Assembly: GCF_044542075.1 (NCBI RefSeq)
Contig: NZ_JBITTU010000002.1
Location: 248,001 to 312,000, forward strand
Direction of reading: 5' to 3'
Source of the DNA: Leeuwenhoekiella sp044542075
Lineage (GTDB): Bacteria > Bacteroidota > Bacteroidia > Flavobacteriales > Flavobacteriaceae
DNA: 64,000 nucleotides
Shown here: positions 23,326-32,008 of the stretch, in pieces
Position numbering within the stretch: the stretch's first letter is position 1
Layout of the letters: each line of letters begins with the position of its first letter
Notes under the pieces: model-generated
Told to the model about the DNA's origin: nothing
The model's database searches: none
What the model saw: the letters and a program-made list of their open reading frames with translations, nothing else
Translations under genes and position numbers: made by a program

Positions 23326-24102
23326 ATGGCTTTATCATTTTATAAATACCAGGGTACTGGCAACGATTTTGTAATTATTGACAATCGTCAAAATGTATTT
23401 TCCAAAAACAATACCAAACTTGTTAAGGAGATGTGTGACCGAAAATTTGGCATAGGTGCAGACGGTTTGATGCTGCTTGAAAAACATGACACGCTAGATT
23501 TTACAATGGTTTATTATAATGCAGATGGTAATCCCAGTACTATGTGTGGTAATGGGGGGCGATGTCTTGTAGCATTTGCTAAAGCGATGGGTGTAATAGA
23601 TAAAACCACCACATTTGAAGCTGTAGATGGTGTACACGAGGCATTTATTAAAGATGAATTAGTACATCTCAAAATGCAGGATGTAGATGCTATTCAAAAA
23701 TTTGATTCTCATTTTTTTTTAGACACAGGGTCTCCACATCATGTAGCTTGGGTTTCTGATATAGCATCTTATGATGTAAAAAAAGAGGGAGCAGCATTAC
23801 GCTATAGCGATTTATATGGTAGGGAAGGAAGTAATATTAATTTTGTTGAACAGACAGAAACTGGTTTTAGAATGCGCACCTATGAGCGAGGTGTTGAGGA
23901 TGAGACATTAAGCTGTGGTACAGGAGCTACTGCAGTAGCTCTTGCAATACACAAGCTAGGTAAGACCATTTCAACGAGCGTGCCATTGCAGGTAGAAGGA
24001 GGTGAGCTACAGGTAGATTTTAAACCTACAGCAGAGGGATATACAGATATATTTTTAATAGGCCCTGCTCAACAAGTTTTTGAAGGGTTATGGCCGGTTT
24101 AA
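23326..24102 (+). CDS. dapF: Diaminopimelate epimerase
   Basis: A 258-residue enzyme. The two catalytic cysteines are Cys74 in STMCGNGGRC and Cys197 in LSCGTGATAVAL; the first residues MALSFYKYQGTGNDFVIID are the usual start, so the ATG at 23326 is preferred over upstream codons in the same frame. It converts LL-diaminopimelate to the meso form used for peptidoglycan and lysine; dapA, another step of the same pathway, is elsewhere in the window at 40.9 kb. A TATTTTTG element (23295-23302) may be its -7 region. Its 3' end overlaps the next gene by 13 bases. Confidence 0.97.
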   Translation: MALSFYKYQGTGNDFVIIDNRQNVFSKNNTKLVKEMCDRKFGIGADGLMLLEKHDTLDFTMVYYNADGNPSTMCGNGGRCLVAFAKAMGVIDKTTTFEAVDGVHEAFIKDELVHLKMQDVDAIQKFDSHFFLDTGSPHHVAWVSDIASYDVKKEGAALRYSDLYGREGSNINFVEQTETGFRMRTYERGVEDETLSCGTGATAVALAIHKLGKTISTSVPLQVEGGELQVDFKPTAEGYTDIFLIGPAQQVFEGLWPV

Positions 24103-24623
24103 CATTAAAAGGAAGTGTTGTTTATTTAAGGGCTCTAGAGCCAGAAGATCTCGATCTTATTTTTAAGATCGAAAATGATGAGAATATGTGGGAGCTAACT
24201 TCTACAATAACTCCCTTCTCCCGTTTTTTACTTAAACAATATCTTAAAAATTCACATCGCGATATTTTTGAAGTCAAGCAACTACGCCTGGTAATTTGTA
24301 AAAATGAAACTGATGAGCCCTTGGGGCTAATAGATTTGTTTGAGTATGAGCCTAAGCACCATCGGGCAGGACTCGGAATATTAATTTTTGAAGACAAAGA
24401 GCGAAGAAAAGGTTTTGGCGCAGAAGCTTTACAATTAATAATTCAATACAGTTTTAAAAGACTTGAGTTGCATCAGTTATATGCAAATATTTTAGAGACT
24501 AATACCGGTAGTATAAGTTTATTTAAAAACCAGGGATTTGAAGAAGTAGGTCTTAAAAAGGACTGGATACGTATTGCCGGTAATTTTGAAAATGAATATT
24601 TATATCAATTAATAAAAGAGTAA
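24090..24623 (+). CDS. GNAT-family N-acetyltransferase, RimJ/RimL-like
   Basis: A 177-residue acetyltransferase. It begins GSVVYLRALEPEDLDLI as in RimJ/RimL-type enzymes, and the acetyl-CoA-binding segment is EDKERRKGFGAEALQLII (about 105-122), followed by NTGSISLFKNQGF. Targets of this subgroup include ribosomal protein N-termini, polyamines and antibiotics; none can be assigned here. It overlaps the dapF end by 13 bases and touches mltG by TAATG, so the three genes form one transcription unit. Confidence 0.9.
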   Translation: MAGLTLKGSVVYLRALEPEDLDLIFKIENDENMWELTSTITPFSRFLLKQYLKNSHRDIFEVKQLRLVICKNETDEPLGLIDLFEYEPKHHRAGLGILIFEDKERRKGFGAEALQLIIQYSFKRLELHQLYANILETNTGSISLFKNQGFEEVGLKKDWIRIAGNFENEYLYQLIKE

Positions 24624-25666
24624 TGTATATAAAACGTATTGTAGCTGCAACAGCAGTAATAGGCCTTATAATCGCAGGTTTCTTTGCCTATACTATTTAT
24701 GGGAAATTCTTAACACCAAACACTTCTTTTAATAATGAAGAAGCACATGTGTATATTCCTACAAATGCAACTTATCAGGATGTGAGAGCAGAATTAGAGC
24801 CTCTTTTAAAAGACAAAGTTTCTTTTGATGAAGTGGCGCAGCGTAAGGGATATATAGGTAATATTAAGGCAGGGCATTTTATTATAAAGCGAGGAAGTAA
24901 TAATAATGAAATTGTTAACGCTATTCGTAGCGGAAACATCCCCATAAAAATTTCATTTAATAATCAAGAACGATTAGAAAATTTAGCGGGCCGTATTTCC
25001 CAGCAATTAGAGGCAGATAGCACTTCTTTAATTGAATCATTTACAGAAACTCAATTTCTTGAAAACAATAAGTTTACTGAGGAGACGGCTTTAAGTATGT
25101 ATTTACCTAATACATATGAGTTTTACTGGAATACTAGTGCCGAGGAGTATCGCGATAGAATGTTAAAAGAATACACACGATTCTGGACAGAAGAACGTCT
25201 TAAAAAAGCAGAAGAACAAGGGTTGACTCCGGTTGAGGTATATACATTAGCCTCAATAGTTCAAAAAGAAACTGCAAAGAACGATGAGCGACCTCGCGTT
25301 GCAGGCGTGTATTTAAACCGCTTGCACAATAACTGGACGCTAGATGCAGACCCTACAGTTATTTATGCAGTAAAGAAACAATCAAAGAATTTTGATCAAG
25401 TAATTAAGCGTGTTTTATATAAAGATTTAGAAACAGTATCCCCTTACAATACTTATAAATATTCAGGTTTACCTCCGGGACCTATATTTATGCCAGACCT
25501 TTCTGCAATTAATGCAGTTTTAAATCCTGAAAATCACGAATACTATTTCTTTGTTGCGAACGTTTCTAAACCTGGCTATCATTTGTTTGCAAAAACGATA
25601 GCTCAGCATAATGCAAATAGAAAGCAATATATAGACTGGATTAATAATCAAGGAATTAACAGATAA
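24623..25666 (+). CDS. mltG: Endolytic murein transglycosylase MltG
   Basis: A 347-residue YceG-family protein: cytoplasmic start, one membrane helix (8-25), a LysM-like segment (about 40-110, with VYIPTNATYQDVRAEL), and the catalytic domain with YTLASIVQKETAKNDERPRVAGVYLNR split around Glu216, the equivalent of the E. coli catalytic glutamate, then DADPTVIYA and SPYNTYKYSGLPPGPI. It cuts nascent glycan strands at the inner membrane and helps set strand length. Its start shares a base with the stop of the acetyltransferase gene. Confidence 0.97.
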   Translation: MYIKRIVAATAVIGLIIAGFFAYTIYGKFLTPNTSFNNEEAHVYIPTNATYQDVRAELEPLLKDKVSFDEVAQRKGYIGNIKAGHFIIKRGSNNNEIVNAIRSGNIPIKISFNNQERLENLAGRISQQLEADSTSLIESFTETQFLENNKFTEETALSMYLPNTYEFYWNTSAEEYRDRMLKEYTRFWTEERLKKAEEQGLTPVEVYTLASIVQKETAKNDERPRVAGVYLNRLHNNWTLDADPTVIYAVKKQSKNFDQVIKRVLYKDLETVSPYNTYKYSGLPPGPIFMPDLSAINAVLNPENHEYYFFVANVSKPGYHLFAKTIAQHNANRKQYIDWINNQGINR

Positions 25667-25897
25667 TTGAAAAACGTTAAATGTTTGACGTTTGTGCAAT
25701 AGATTAGCATTAATTTGTTAAAAATACCAAGATTATCATTTGAAATTAAGGGAAAGCAACGAATAATCACGAAAACTTTAAATTTATAAAAACCTTAACC
25801 AATTCATTATCAGTAACTTAATTACAAGTTGTATATTTGCCGAGTAATATAGACAGGTATATTAGTAGCGTTTGACTACCGGTCTGAAAAATTATTT

Positions 25898-26560
25898 ATG
25901 ACAAGAAACATAGTAAAATTAGCAGCGCTCCCTTCTGTATTTGGTCTTGTAGCACTAAGTATGTCTATAAAAGATACAGAAATGCCTCTCGACAACTCAA
26001 CTGATGGATTAGAACTTTTTTATACTGTTCCTCAGGCAGACGAGTTAGATTCTTCTACTATTTTTGATGAGACAAAAAATTCAAGTTTAGCGACCACCGG
26101 TAAGTCATTCACCGGTTTTAAAGAAGCCTTAGGGTTTAAAGAGTCACAAAATGATTACAAACGTATAAATCAGTTTGGATATTTAGGAAAATATCAATTT
26201 GGTAGAAGTACGTTACTTTTATTAGGTATTTCTGATACCGAAGAGTTTTTAGAAAATCCTGTTTTACAAGAAAAAGCTTTTGTTGCCAATGCCTCTCGAA
26301 ACAAATGGGTGCTTCGGAAAGATATTAAGCGTTTTACAGGCAAAACTATGAATGGTATTACTATTACTGAATCGGGTATTTTGGCTGCTGCGCATTTAGC
26401 AGGACCTGGTAGTGTTAAAAACTATCTTCGCTCTGGTGGAGTAGAGGGTTTTAGAGATGCTTTCGGAACTTCTGTTCACAGTTACCTTAAAAAATTTGGA
26501 GGCTACGATGTCTCTTTTATTGAAGCTGATAAAAATTCTAAGGTAAATTTGCAGAGTTAA
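25898..26560 (+). CDS. Lysozyme-like (putative lytic transglycosylase-type) exported protein
   Basis: A 220-residue protein with a hydrophobic N-terminus (about 5-22) that could be a signal peptide. The region KESQNDYKRIN followed by GYLGKYQFG (94-102) resembles the active-site region of lysozyme-like/SLT domains, with Glu82 as the likely catalytic residue; ESGILAAAHLAGPGSVKNYL is the matching downstream helix. Relatives are often labelled 'peptidoglycan-binding protein', though no LysM is visible. It follows mltG after 231 bases, with its own probable promoter (TATATTTG at 25832-25839). A role in wall cutting is inference from the fold. Confidence 0.7.
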   Translation: MTRNIVKLAALPSVFGLVALSMSIKDTEMPLDNSTDGLELFYTVPQADELDSSTIFDETKNSSLATTGKSFTGFKEALGFKESQNDYKRINQFGYLGKYQFGRSTLLLLGISDTEEFLENPVLQEKAFVANASRNKWVLRKDIKRFTGKTMNGITITESGILAAAHLAGPGSVKNYLRSGGVEGFRDAFGTSVHSYLKKFGGYDVSFIEADKNSKVNLQS

Positions 26561-26581
26561 ATTTACAAATGATTAAAAATT

Positions 26582-26610
26582 AAAAACGACCTGTTAGGGT
26601 CGTTTTTTTT
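26582..26610. terminator. Shared bidirectional terminator
   Basis: A 10-bp stem AAAAACGACC / GGTCGTTTTT with T runs on both strands. It ends the lysozyme-like gene (plus) and abuts the stop of the RsmI-like gene (minus, stop at 26609-26611), so both convergent genes use it. Confidence 0.87.
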
Positions 26611-27328
26611 ATGCTTGAATTATAAATAATGCCGGTCTCTTGTGTATATCGGGTTGCTTAGTTTTCCAAATAGAAATAGGCTTGGTCACAATAAATTCTG
26701 AAGCTAATGTAATGTCACAAGCAATACAAAGCCGGGTGGCAGGATTTAAAGTGTTGCAGAGCTCTTCTATAAGTTTATTGTTTCTATAGGGCGTTTCTAT
26801 AAAAAGTTGAGATTGCCCGTGGTCTCTAGATATATTTTCTAAACGTTTTAATTCTTGACGCTTCTCTTTTTGATCTATTGGTAAATAGCCATTAAATGCA
26901 AAGTTTTGACCATTCATACCACTGCTCATCATTGCCATCAAAATAGAGGAGGGGCCAACTAAAGGAACAACCTGTATCCCTTTTTCGTGTGCTAAGCGTA
27001 CTACTTCTGCACCGGGATCTGCAATACCCGGTACTCCTGCTTCAGACATGAGGCCAACAGATCTACCTGATAAACATGAATCTAGATATGCAGGAATCTC
27101 GCTATTATCTATATGTTTATTTAAAGGGTGTAAAATAAGACTGGGCTGCGATTTATCACGGCACAGTTGTTTTATAAATCTACGAGCAGTTTTTTCATTT
27201 TCAACTATAAATTCATCAAGATCATATACAATTCTCTGAACCATACCAGGCATAACCTCTAGCGGTGCGGTATCACCCAATGTAGTAGGTATTAAGTAGA
27301 GTTTGCCTAATTGAGAATTAATATGCAT
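26609..27328 (-). CDS. RsmI-like SAM-dependent (tetrapyrrole-methylase fold) methyltransferase
   Basis: A 239-residue member of the tetrapyrrole methylase superfamily. It has LYLIPTTLGD in place of the classical RsmI P-loop start, GLMSEAGVPGIADPG (93-107), VVPLVGPSSILMAMMSSG and QLFIETPYRNNKLIEEL. The C-terminal extension of full-length RsmI is absent, so this is the short paralogue typical of Bacteroidota. RsmI methylates C1402 of 16S rRNA; the short form may have another substrate. It lies 18 bases after the phosphatase gene, on the same strand downstream of dnaA. Confidence 0.87.
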   Translation of the reverse strand: MHINSQLGKLYLIPTTLGDTAPLEVMPGMVQRIVYDLDEFIVENEKTARRFIKQLCRDKSQPSLILHPLNKHIDNSEIPAYLDSCLSGRSVGLMSEAGVPGIADPGAEVVRLAHEKGIQVVPLVGPSSILMAMMSSGMNGQNFAFNGYLPIDQKEKRQELKRLENISRDHGQSQLFIETPYRNNKLIEELCNTLNPATRLCIACDITLASEFIVTKPISIWKTKQPDIHKRPALFIIQA

Positions 27329-27346
27329 AGCTGTAGATTATAGTGT

Positions 27347-27802
27347 TTACTTAAGACGTTCTGCTAGTTTAGTAATAGCTTCATCAAGCATTTCGTAGAC
27401 ATTATCAAAGCCTCTTAAACTATCATTATAAGGATCTGGGACATCAACTTTCTCTCCTGGGAAAAGCTCATCTAAAATAAGACTAACTTTTGCTTTATCT
27501 TCTTCAGTACGTGCTTGATCTATTACATCCTCATAGTTGTAAGTGTCCATTACAAAAATGTGGTCATATACATCAAAAAATGCAGGTTTGAACTGCATAC
27601 CGCGTTGATCTGTAATATCTATACCGTTTTTTTGTGCTACAGAGATGCTTCTGGAGTCTGGCAAGCTTCCTATATGCCAGGAACCTGTACCGGCAGAGTC
27701 AACTTCAAATTTATTAGGGTCTAGCTTAGATTTTAGTAAACCTTCGGCAAGTGGAGATCTGCAAATATTACCTAAACAGACCATTAGAATGCGTGTCTTC
27801 AT
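27347..27802 (-). CDS. Low-molecular-weight protein tyrosine phosphatase
   Basis: A 151-residue phosphatase with the active-site loop CLGNICRS (Cys9, Arg15), a DSAGTGSWHIG segment and the general-acid loop VPDPYNDS. These are complete for a working LMW-PTP, unlike the arsenate reductase at 4.8 kb, because the redox cysteine pair is missing. Such enzymes in Bacteroidota often act on tyrosine kinases of exopolysaccharide export or on unknown proteins. The gene is between dnaA and the RsmI-like gene on the same strand, a common flavobacterial order. Confidence 0.93.
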   Translation of the reverse strand: MKTRILMVCLGNICRSPLAEGLLKSKLDPNKFEVDSAGTGSWHIGSLPDSRSISVAQKNGIDITDQRGMQFKPAFFDVYDHIFVMDTYNYEDVIDQARTEEDKAKVSLILDELFPGEKVDVPDPYNDSLRGFDNVYEMLDEAITKLAERLK

Positions 27803-27867
27803 CTCACGTATTTTTTATGAAAGTGTATATTTTATTCTTGAAAATACGGAATAGCGTTTCAGATTTT

Positions 27868-27900
27868 AAACAAAAAACTTACATCGTAAGTTTTTTGTTT
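27868..27900. terminator. Terminator hairpin that contains the dnaA stop codon
   Basis: A perfect 15-bp stem (27868-27882 with 27886-27900), loop ATC. The dnaA TAA (27881-27879) is inside the stem, so the last codons of dnaA and the terminator share sequence. The A/T symmetry would let it work in both directions. Confidence 0.85.
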
Positions 27901-29309
27901 AAATCTTCTACGTATTTTCTAAACTGCTTGTCTGTTGCAGAAAGGTTATCTACCGTTTTACAAGCGTGCAGCACTGTTGCGTGATCGCGTTTTCCTATTT
28001 GAGAACCTATACTGGCTAAAGAAGCCTTAGTAAGTTTTTTAGCAAAAAACATAGCTAATTGGCGTGCTTGTACAATATGTCTTTTACGTGTTTTAGACTG
28101 AAGTGTATCTACATCCATCTGAAAATAATCACTTACAACCTTCTGAATGTATTCTATAGAAACCTCACGTTTAGTGTGTTTCACGTAATTATCTACAATC
28201 TTTTTAGCGAGATCAAGGTTAATCTCTTTTCTATTAAAAGAAGAATGCGCAATTAACGAAATAATAGCACCCTCAAGTTCTCTAATGTTAGTTTTGATGT
28301 TGTTTGCTAAAAACTCTACAATATCTTCAGGCATTTCTACACCATCCTGATAGAGTTTGTTTTTTATGATTGATACACGTGTTTCAAAACCGGGTTGTTG
28401 CAATTCTGCAGAAAGCCCCCATTTAAAACGTGAAAGTAAGCGTTGCTCAATATCCTGCATATCTACAGGAGCTTTATCACTTGTTAGAACGACCTGTTTT
28501 CCATTCTGGTGCAAGTGATTAAATATGTGGAAAAATACATCCTGAGTACCTGCCTTCCCTGATAATAATTGAATATCATCAACAATTAGAACATCTATAA
28601 CCTGATAAAAGTGAATAAAATCATTGCGATTATTCTTCTTTACAGATTCAATGTATTGTTGCGTAAATTTTTCCGCAGAAATATAGAGAACCGTTTTTTC
28701 TGGATATCTATCTTTAATTTGAATACCTATAGCGTGGGCTAAGTGAGTTTTACCAAGACCAACTCCTCCAAATATTAATAAAGGGTTAAAAGAGGTACCA
28801 CCCGGTTTATTTGCAACGGCCATACCAGCAGATCGCGCTAGACGGTTAGAGTCACCTTCAAGAAAATTATCAAAATTGTAATTTGGGTTTAATTGAGACT
28901 CTATTTGTAGGTTGCGTATTCCAGGAATTATAAACGGATTCTTAAGCTCTGGATTTTTGTTTTTAAAAGGCGCATCAACCTCTTGAGACTTCATTGTAGA
29001 AGGTCTATTAGTACTGGGTATTTTTTCGGTAAAAGGCTGTCTGTTTCCGTAGGTGTTTTCCATACGTATAACATAAACCAGTTTAGCACTTTCCCCCAGC
29101 TCTTTTGTAAGTGACACTTTAAGAAGTTTAACATAATGTTCTTCTAGCCACTCGTAGAAAAATTTACTCGGTACCTGTATACTTAAAGCATTATCTGTAA
29201 GTTTAACCGCTTTAATAGGTTCGAACCAGGTTTTGTAAGCCTGCGGGGTTATGTTGTCTTGAATAAACAAGAGGCAATTATCCCAAACTGTTTGCGCAGT
29301 CATACTCAT
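27879..29309 (-). CDS. dnaA: Chromosomal replication initiator DnaA
   Basis: A 476-residue initiator: domain I (1-85, starting MTAQTVWDNCLLFIQDNI), a variable linker, the AAA+ domain with Walker A GGVGLGKTH, Walker B VLIVDDIQ and the arginine-bearing SRFKWGLS sensor region, and the C-terminal DNA-binding domain with GKRDHATVLHACKTV. It opens oriC by binding DnaA boxes. I did not find a cluster of TTATCCACA-type boxes near the gene, so oriC is not recognisable here. Two starts (ATG at 29309 and ATG two codons later) are equally possible. Its stop lies inside the terminator stem. Confidence 0.98.
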   Translation of the reverse strand: MSMTAQTVWDNCLLFIQDNITPQAYKTWFEPIKAVKLTDNALSIQVPSKFFYEWLEEHYVKLLKVSLTKELGESAKLVYVIRMENTYGNRQPFTEKIPSTNRPSTMKSQEVDAPFKNKNPELKNPFIIPGIRNLQIESQLNPNYNFDNFLEGDSNRLARSAGMAVANKPGGTSFNPLLIFGGVGLGKTHLAHAIGIQIKDRYPEKTVLYISAEKFTQQYIESVKKNNRNDFIHFYQVIDVLIVDDIQLLSGKAGTQDVFFHIFNHLHQNGKQVVLTSDKAPVDMQDIEQRLLSRFKWGLSAELQQPGFETRVSIIKNKLYQDGVEMPEDIVEFLANNIKTNIRELEGAIISLIAHSSFNRKEINLDLAKKIVDNYVKHTKREVSIEYIQKVVSDYFQMDVDTLQSKTRKRHIVQARQLAMFFAKKLTKASLASIGSQIGKRDHATVLHACKTVDNLSATDKQFRKYVEDLNKKLTM

Positions 29310-29509
29310 TCTAATGATTAAATTTTAAGTTATTTCTAATTTAGATCACTTGAAAAGTGAGAAAATGTAGAGATCTTCGTTTCTTTCAGTGCGGGGCAAA
29401 TATGTGAACAAAATATGTAATAAAAAAAGAAAATTACATTGGTTTTGTAGAATTTTTATCGCATACTCTGCATATTAAGAAGTGGTCTTTTTTATATGTT
29501 AATAAGTCT

Positions 29510-29908
29510 ATGAAAACAAGCTCAACTAATGTTAAGGTAAGATACGCAGAAACCGATCAAATGGGTGTCGTACATCACGCTAACTACCCTGTTTACTTAG
29601 AACTTGCTCGTATAGAGTGGTTAAACGATATCGGAATTTCTTACAAAGAAATGGAAAAAGGAGGCGTTATGCTACCTGTTTATGATATGCAGTTTTCTTT
29701 TCTGAGTCCGGCCTTTTTTGACGATACTTTAACGATAAAAACCAGTCTTAAAAAGATGCCGCGTGCAAGCATCGTTTTTGATTATGAAATAACAAATCAA
29801 GATCAAAAATTGATTATAAAAGCACAAACCACTCTGGTCTTTGTAGATATGAAAACAAAAAGACCTACACGCTGTCCAAATTATATTTTAGAGCTTTTAA
29901 AAGATTAA
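29510..29908 (+). CDS. Hotdog-fold acyl-CoA thioesterase (YbgC/4-hydroxybenzoyl-CoA type)
   Basis: A 132-residue protein with the family start VRYAETDQMGVVHHANYPVY, which includes the catalytic aspartate of the TDQMG motif and the HHANY helix. Such enzymes hydrolyse acyl-CoA thioesters. The gene is divergent from dnaA. Its last four bases overlap the 3' end of the convergent YigZ gene, so no terminator can lie between them. The exact substrate is unknown. Confidence 0.92.
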   Translation: MKTSSTNVKVRYAETDQMGVVHHANYPVYLELARIEWLNDIGISYKEMEKGGVMLPVYDMQFSFLSPAFFDDTLTIKTSLKKMPRASIVFDYEITNQDQKLIIKAQTTLVFVDMKTKRPTRCPNYILELLKD

Positions 29909-30522
29909 AAGTTTTCTGTAATTACAGTTAACCCAAAAACAGCATCAAAACGTTTCTTTATGCTATTTAAATCTTTCTTTCTTATGGCTAAGGTGATTGA
30001 GCAACTCAATTCCATTTTTTGTGACGTGACGCTTATCTGTTCTTCTTTAATTATGCGCATAACAGTATGAAGTAAGGCATACTCAAAGTCTATTTGTAAA
30101 GCCTCGGTAATGACTTTAGTCTTAATATTTGCTGATTCTAAGGCTAATTGCGCCGCTGTTTTATAGGCTTGTATAAGACCGCCTACACCAAGATTTGTCC
30201 CGCCATAGTAGCGTATCACGGTAACTAATATTTGGGTAACTTCAAAAGATTGTAGCTGGCCGTAAATAGGTAAACCTGCAGAATTATTGGGTTCACCATC
30301 ATCATTTGCCCTATAGTGCTCATAATTTTTACCCAGTTGCCAGGCATAACATATGTGTGATGCTTTACTGTGTTTATTTTTTAATTCAGTTAAAATGCGT
30401 TCAATTTCAGCTTCTTCTTTGACGGGATGTGCCTGACCAATAAATTTGCTTCCGCGATCTTTAAATAAACTTTCGGGACTTTTTTTTGCAATTGTTTTAT
30501 AGATGTCTGAAGTCATACTCAT
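29905..30522 (-). CDS. YigZ/IMPACT family protein
   Basis: A 205-residue protein of the UPF0029 (IMPACT N-terminal) family, with SKFIGQAHPV near the start, AWQLGKNYEHYRANDDGEP and the signature VIRYYGGTNLGVGGLIQAY, followed by a DUF1949-type ferredoxin-like C-terminal domain. Members are linked to translation or RNA binding, but the biochemical function is not settled. It lies 2 bases downstream of the DMT transporter gene, on the same strand. Confidence 0.92.
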   Translation of the reverse strand: MSMTSDIYKTIAKKSPESLFKDRGSKFIGQAHPVKEEAEIERILTELKNKHSKASHICYAWQLGKNYEHYRANDDGEPNNSAGLPIYGQLQSFEVTQILVTVIRYYGGTNLGVGGLIQAYKTAAQLALESANIKTKVITEALQIDFEYALLHTVMRIIKEEQISVTSQKMELSCSITLAIRKKDLNSIKKRFDAVFGLTVITENF

Positions 30523-30524
30523 AA

Positions 30525-31397
30525 CTAGGCTTTAACAATTGCTATTAGAATGATGCTAAAAACAGCAAGGCCAAACCCGATCCAGTTTTTTGTTGAAAGT
30601 TTTTCTTTAAAGAACACAATTCCTAAAAGTGTCGCAAGCATCAATATACCCACATTGTTTAGTGTAAATACTACCGAACTTTCTAAATTAGGATTTCTGA
30701 GCGCTTGAACCAGAAAATAAATCGAGAAGTAATTGGGAACACCTAACGCGATTCCTCCTAATATATTTTTAAACTTAAGTTTTTGTTGTCTATTATATAA
30801 CTGAAAAATAAACACTAGAATGCCTAAGGTAAAGGCGGTCGCAAATATTACAGCAGAGAATAAGGGGACATCTTCTTTTGCTACAAAACTTGCTTCTAAA
30901 AACTTGATAGTTGTATCAATGATACCGCTTCCAACGAAAACCAAAATAGGAAACAATAAATCGTTTTTTGATATAGATTTAGCCGTTGTTTTTTTAAGAG
31001 AAACCAGATATACTGCTATAAGAGCCAGACCTATTCCTGTAAGTTTTAAAAATCCTGCAGCTTCCTGATAATAAAAGAGACCAAAGCATATAGGTATAAC
31101 AACACTCATTTTAGTAGAAACAGATACTACCGAGAGTCCACTGCGTTGCGTGGTTATTGCCATAAAATTGAAAATAACAATAAATAAAAACCCTAAGAAG
31201 ATAGTGCCGGGAAACCAGGCGTATTGCGGAATGTTTATTAAATTTATAGGCTGCCCATAAGCAACAAGACCAGAAACGCAGGCAATGAAATAATTGACTA
31301 CAATAGCCTGAAATGTGTTTATTTTAAACCGGTCAAAAAGTTTAAATACAAGAAAGATAATACTTGAAGCAAGTATGCTAAGCAATAAATAGATCAA
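30525..31397 (-). CDS. DMT-superfamily (EamA-like) permease
   Basis: A 290-residue inner membrane protein with about ten hydrophobic helices in two repeats, the layout of drug/metabolite transporters. It starts with a TTG (31395-31397) that overlaps the stop of the HAD hydrolase gene as TTGA; no ATG is available at the right place. Substrate unknown. It belongs to the minus-strand run ribD, HAD hydrolase, permease, YigZ, with overlaps or gaps of no more than 8 bases throughout. Because ribD begins the run, a metabolite export role is possible but unsupported. Confidence 0.85.
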   Translation of the reverse strand: MIYLLLSILASSIIFLVFKLFDRFKINTFQAIVVNYFIACVSGLVAYGQPINLINIPQYAWFPGTIFLGFLFIVIFNFMAITTQRSGLSVVSVSTKMSVVIPICFGLFYYQEAAGFLKLTGIGLALIAVYLVSLKKTTAKSISKNDLLFPILVFVGSGIIDTTIKFLEASFVAKEDVPLFSAVIFATAFTLGILVFIFQLYNRQQKLKFKNILGGIALGVPNYFSIYFLVQALRNPNLESSVVFTLNNVGILMLATLLGIVFFKEKLSTKNWIGFGLAVFSIILIAIVKA

Positions 31398-32008
31398 AAG
31401 AGCTCCTGTTTTATTTTAAACAATTGCGTTACATCTTCAATACCCGGTTCAAGGTGCCAGGTTCTAATATTCATAGAAGCTGCTGCTGCGGTATTTAAAA
31501 CAGTGTCGTCTACAAACAGCGTTTCTTCAGCAATCAAATTATCGTTCGTAAGTACATAGTCGTAAATCTCAAGATCGGGTTTACGCAGATTAATTTGTTG
31601 TGACAAGTAAAAGCGTTCAAAACAGTTTTGAAACTGTGAGTATCTAAATGCTCCCATATTTTTAATTACTTGCTCAATGTGTAAATCATTTGTATTGCTC
31701 AACAGAAATAATCTGTAACGATTTTCTTCTTTAAGTTTTAATATCCAGTCTAATCGCTGCTGCGGAAAGTCTAGAATTATACTATTCCACGCATTTGTAA
31801 AAGAGATTTTTGTTAGAGATGGAAATTTGTTAAGGTAGTTTTTAGTTAGCTCATCGGTAGTGATTAAACCCTTCTCATAATTATTGTGCCAGTTAACCAT
31901 ATCACTGTCAATCTCACGAATACCCATTTTGGCTAAGGCTTGTTCCGGTGCTTTTTTATCAAGGTTTATGAAGACATCACCAAAGTCAAAGAGTAAATTT
32001 TTAATCAT
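31394..32008 (-). CDS. HAD-superfamily hydrolase
   Basis: A 204-residue HAD protein of subfamily IA: motif I is LLFDFGDVFINLD, with only one aspartate pair partly altered (DFGDV, where DxDxT/V is usual: Asp8 and Asp11), motif II is LLSNTND and motif III/IV is FVDDTVLN after the lysine at KPDLEIY. The G replacing the general-acid D at the second position is typical of the YihX/epoxide-hydrolase-N-like group. It overlaps the ribD stop by 8 bases. Being next to ribD, it could supply the missing pyrimidine phosphatase of riboflavin synthesis, but that is inference. Confidence 0.85.
   Translation of the reverse strand: MIKNLLFDFGDVFINLDKKAPEQALAKMGIREIDSDMVNWHNNYEKGLITTDELTKNYLNKFPSLTKISFTNAWNSIILDFPQQRLDWILKLKEENRYRLFLLSNTNDLHIEQVIKNMGAFRYSQFQNCFERFYLSQQINLRKPDLEIYDYVLTNDNLIAEETLFVDDTVLNTAAAASMNIRTWHLEPGIEDVTQLFKIKQELF

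Noticed and set aside
29310..29509. Replication origin next to dnaA
   Set aside because: No cluster of TTATCCACA-like boxes or typical unwinding element was seen; origins in this phylum are often not next to dnaA.
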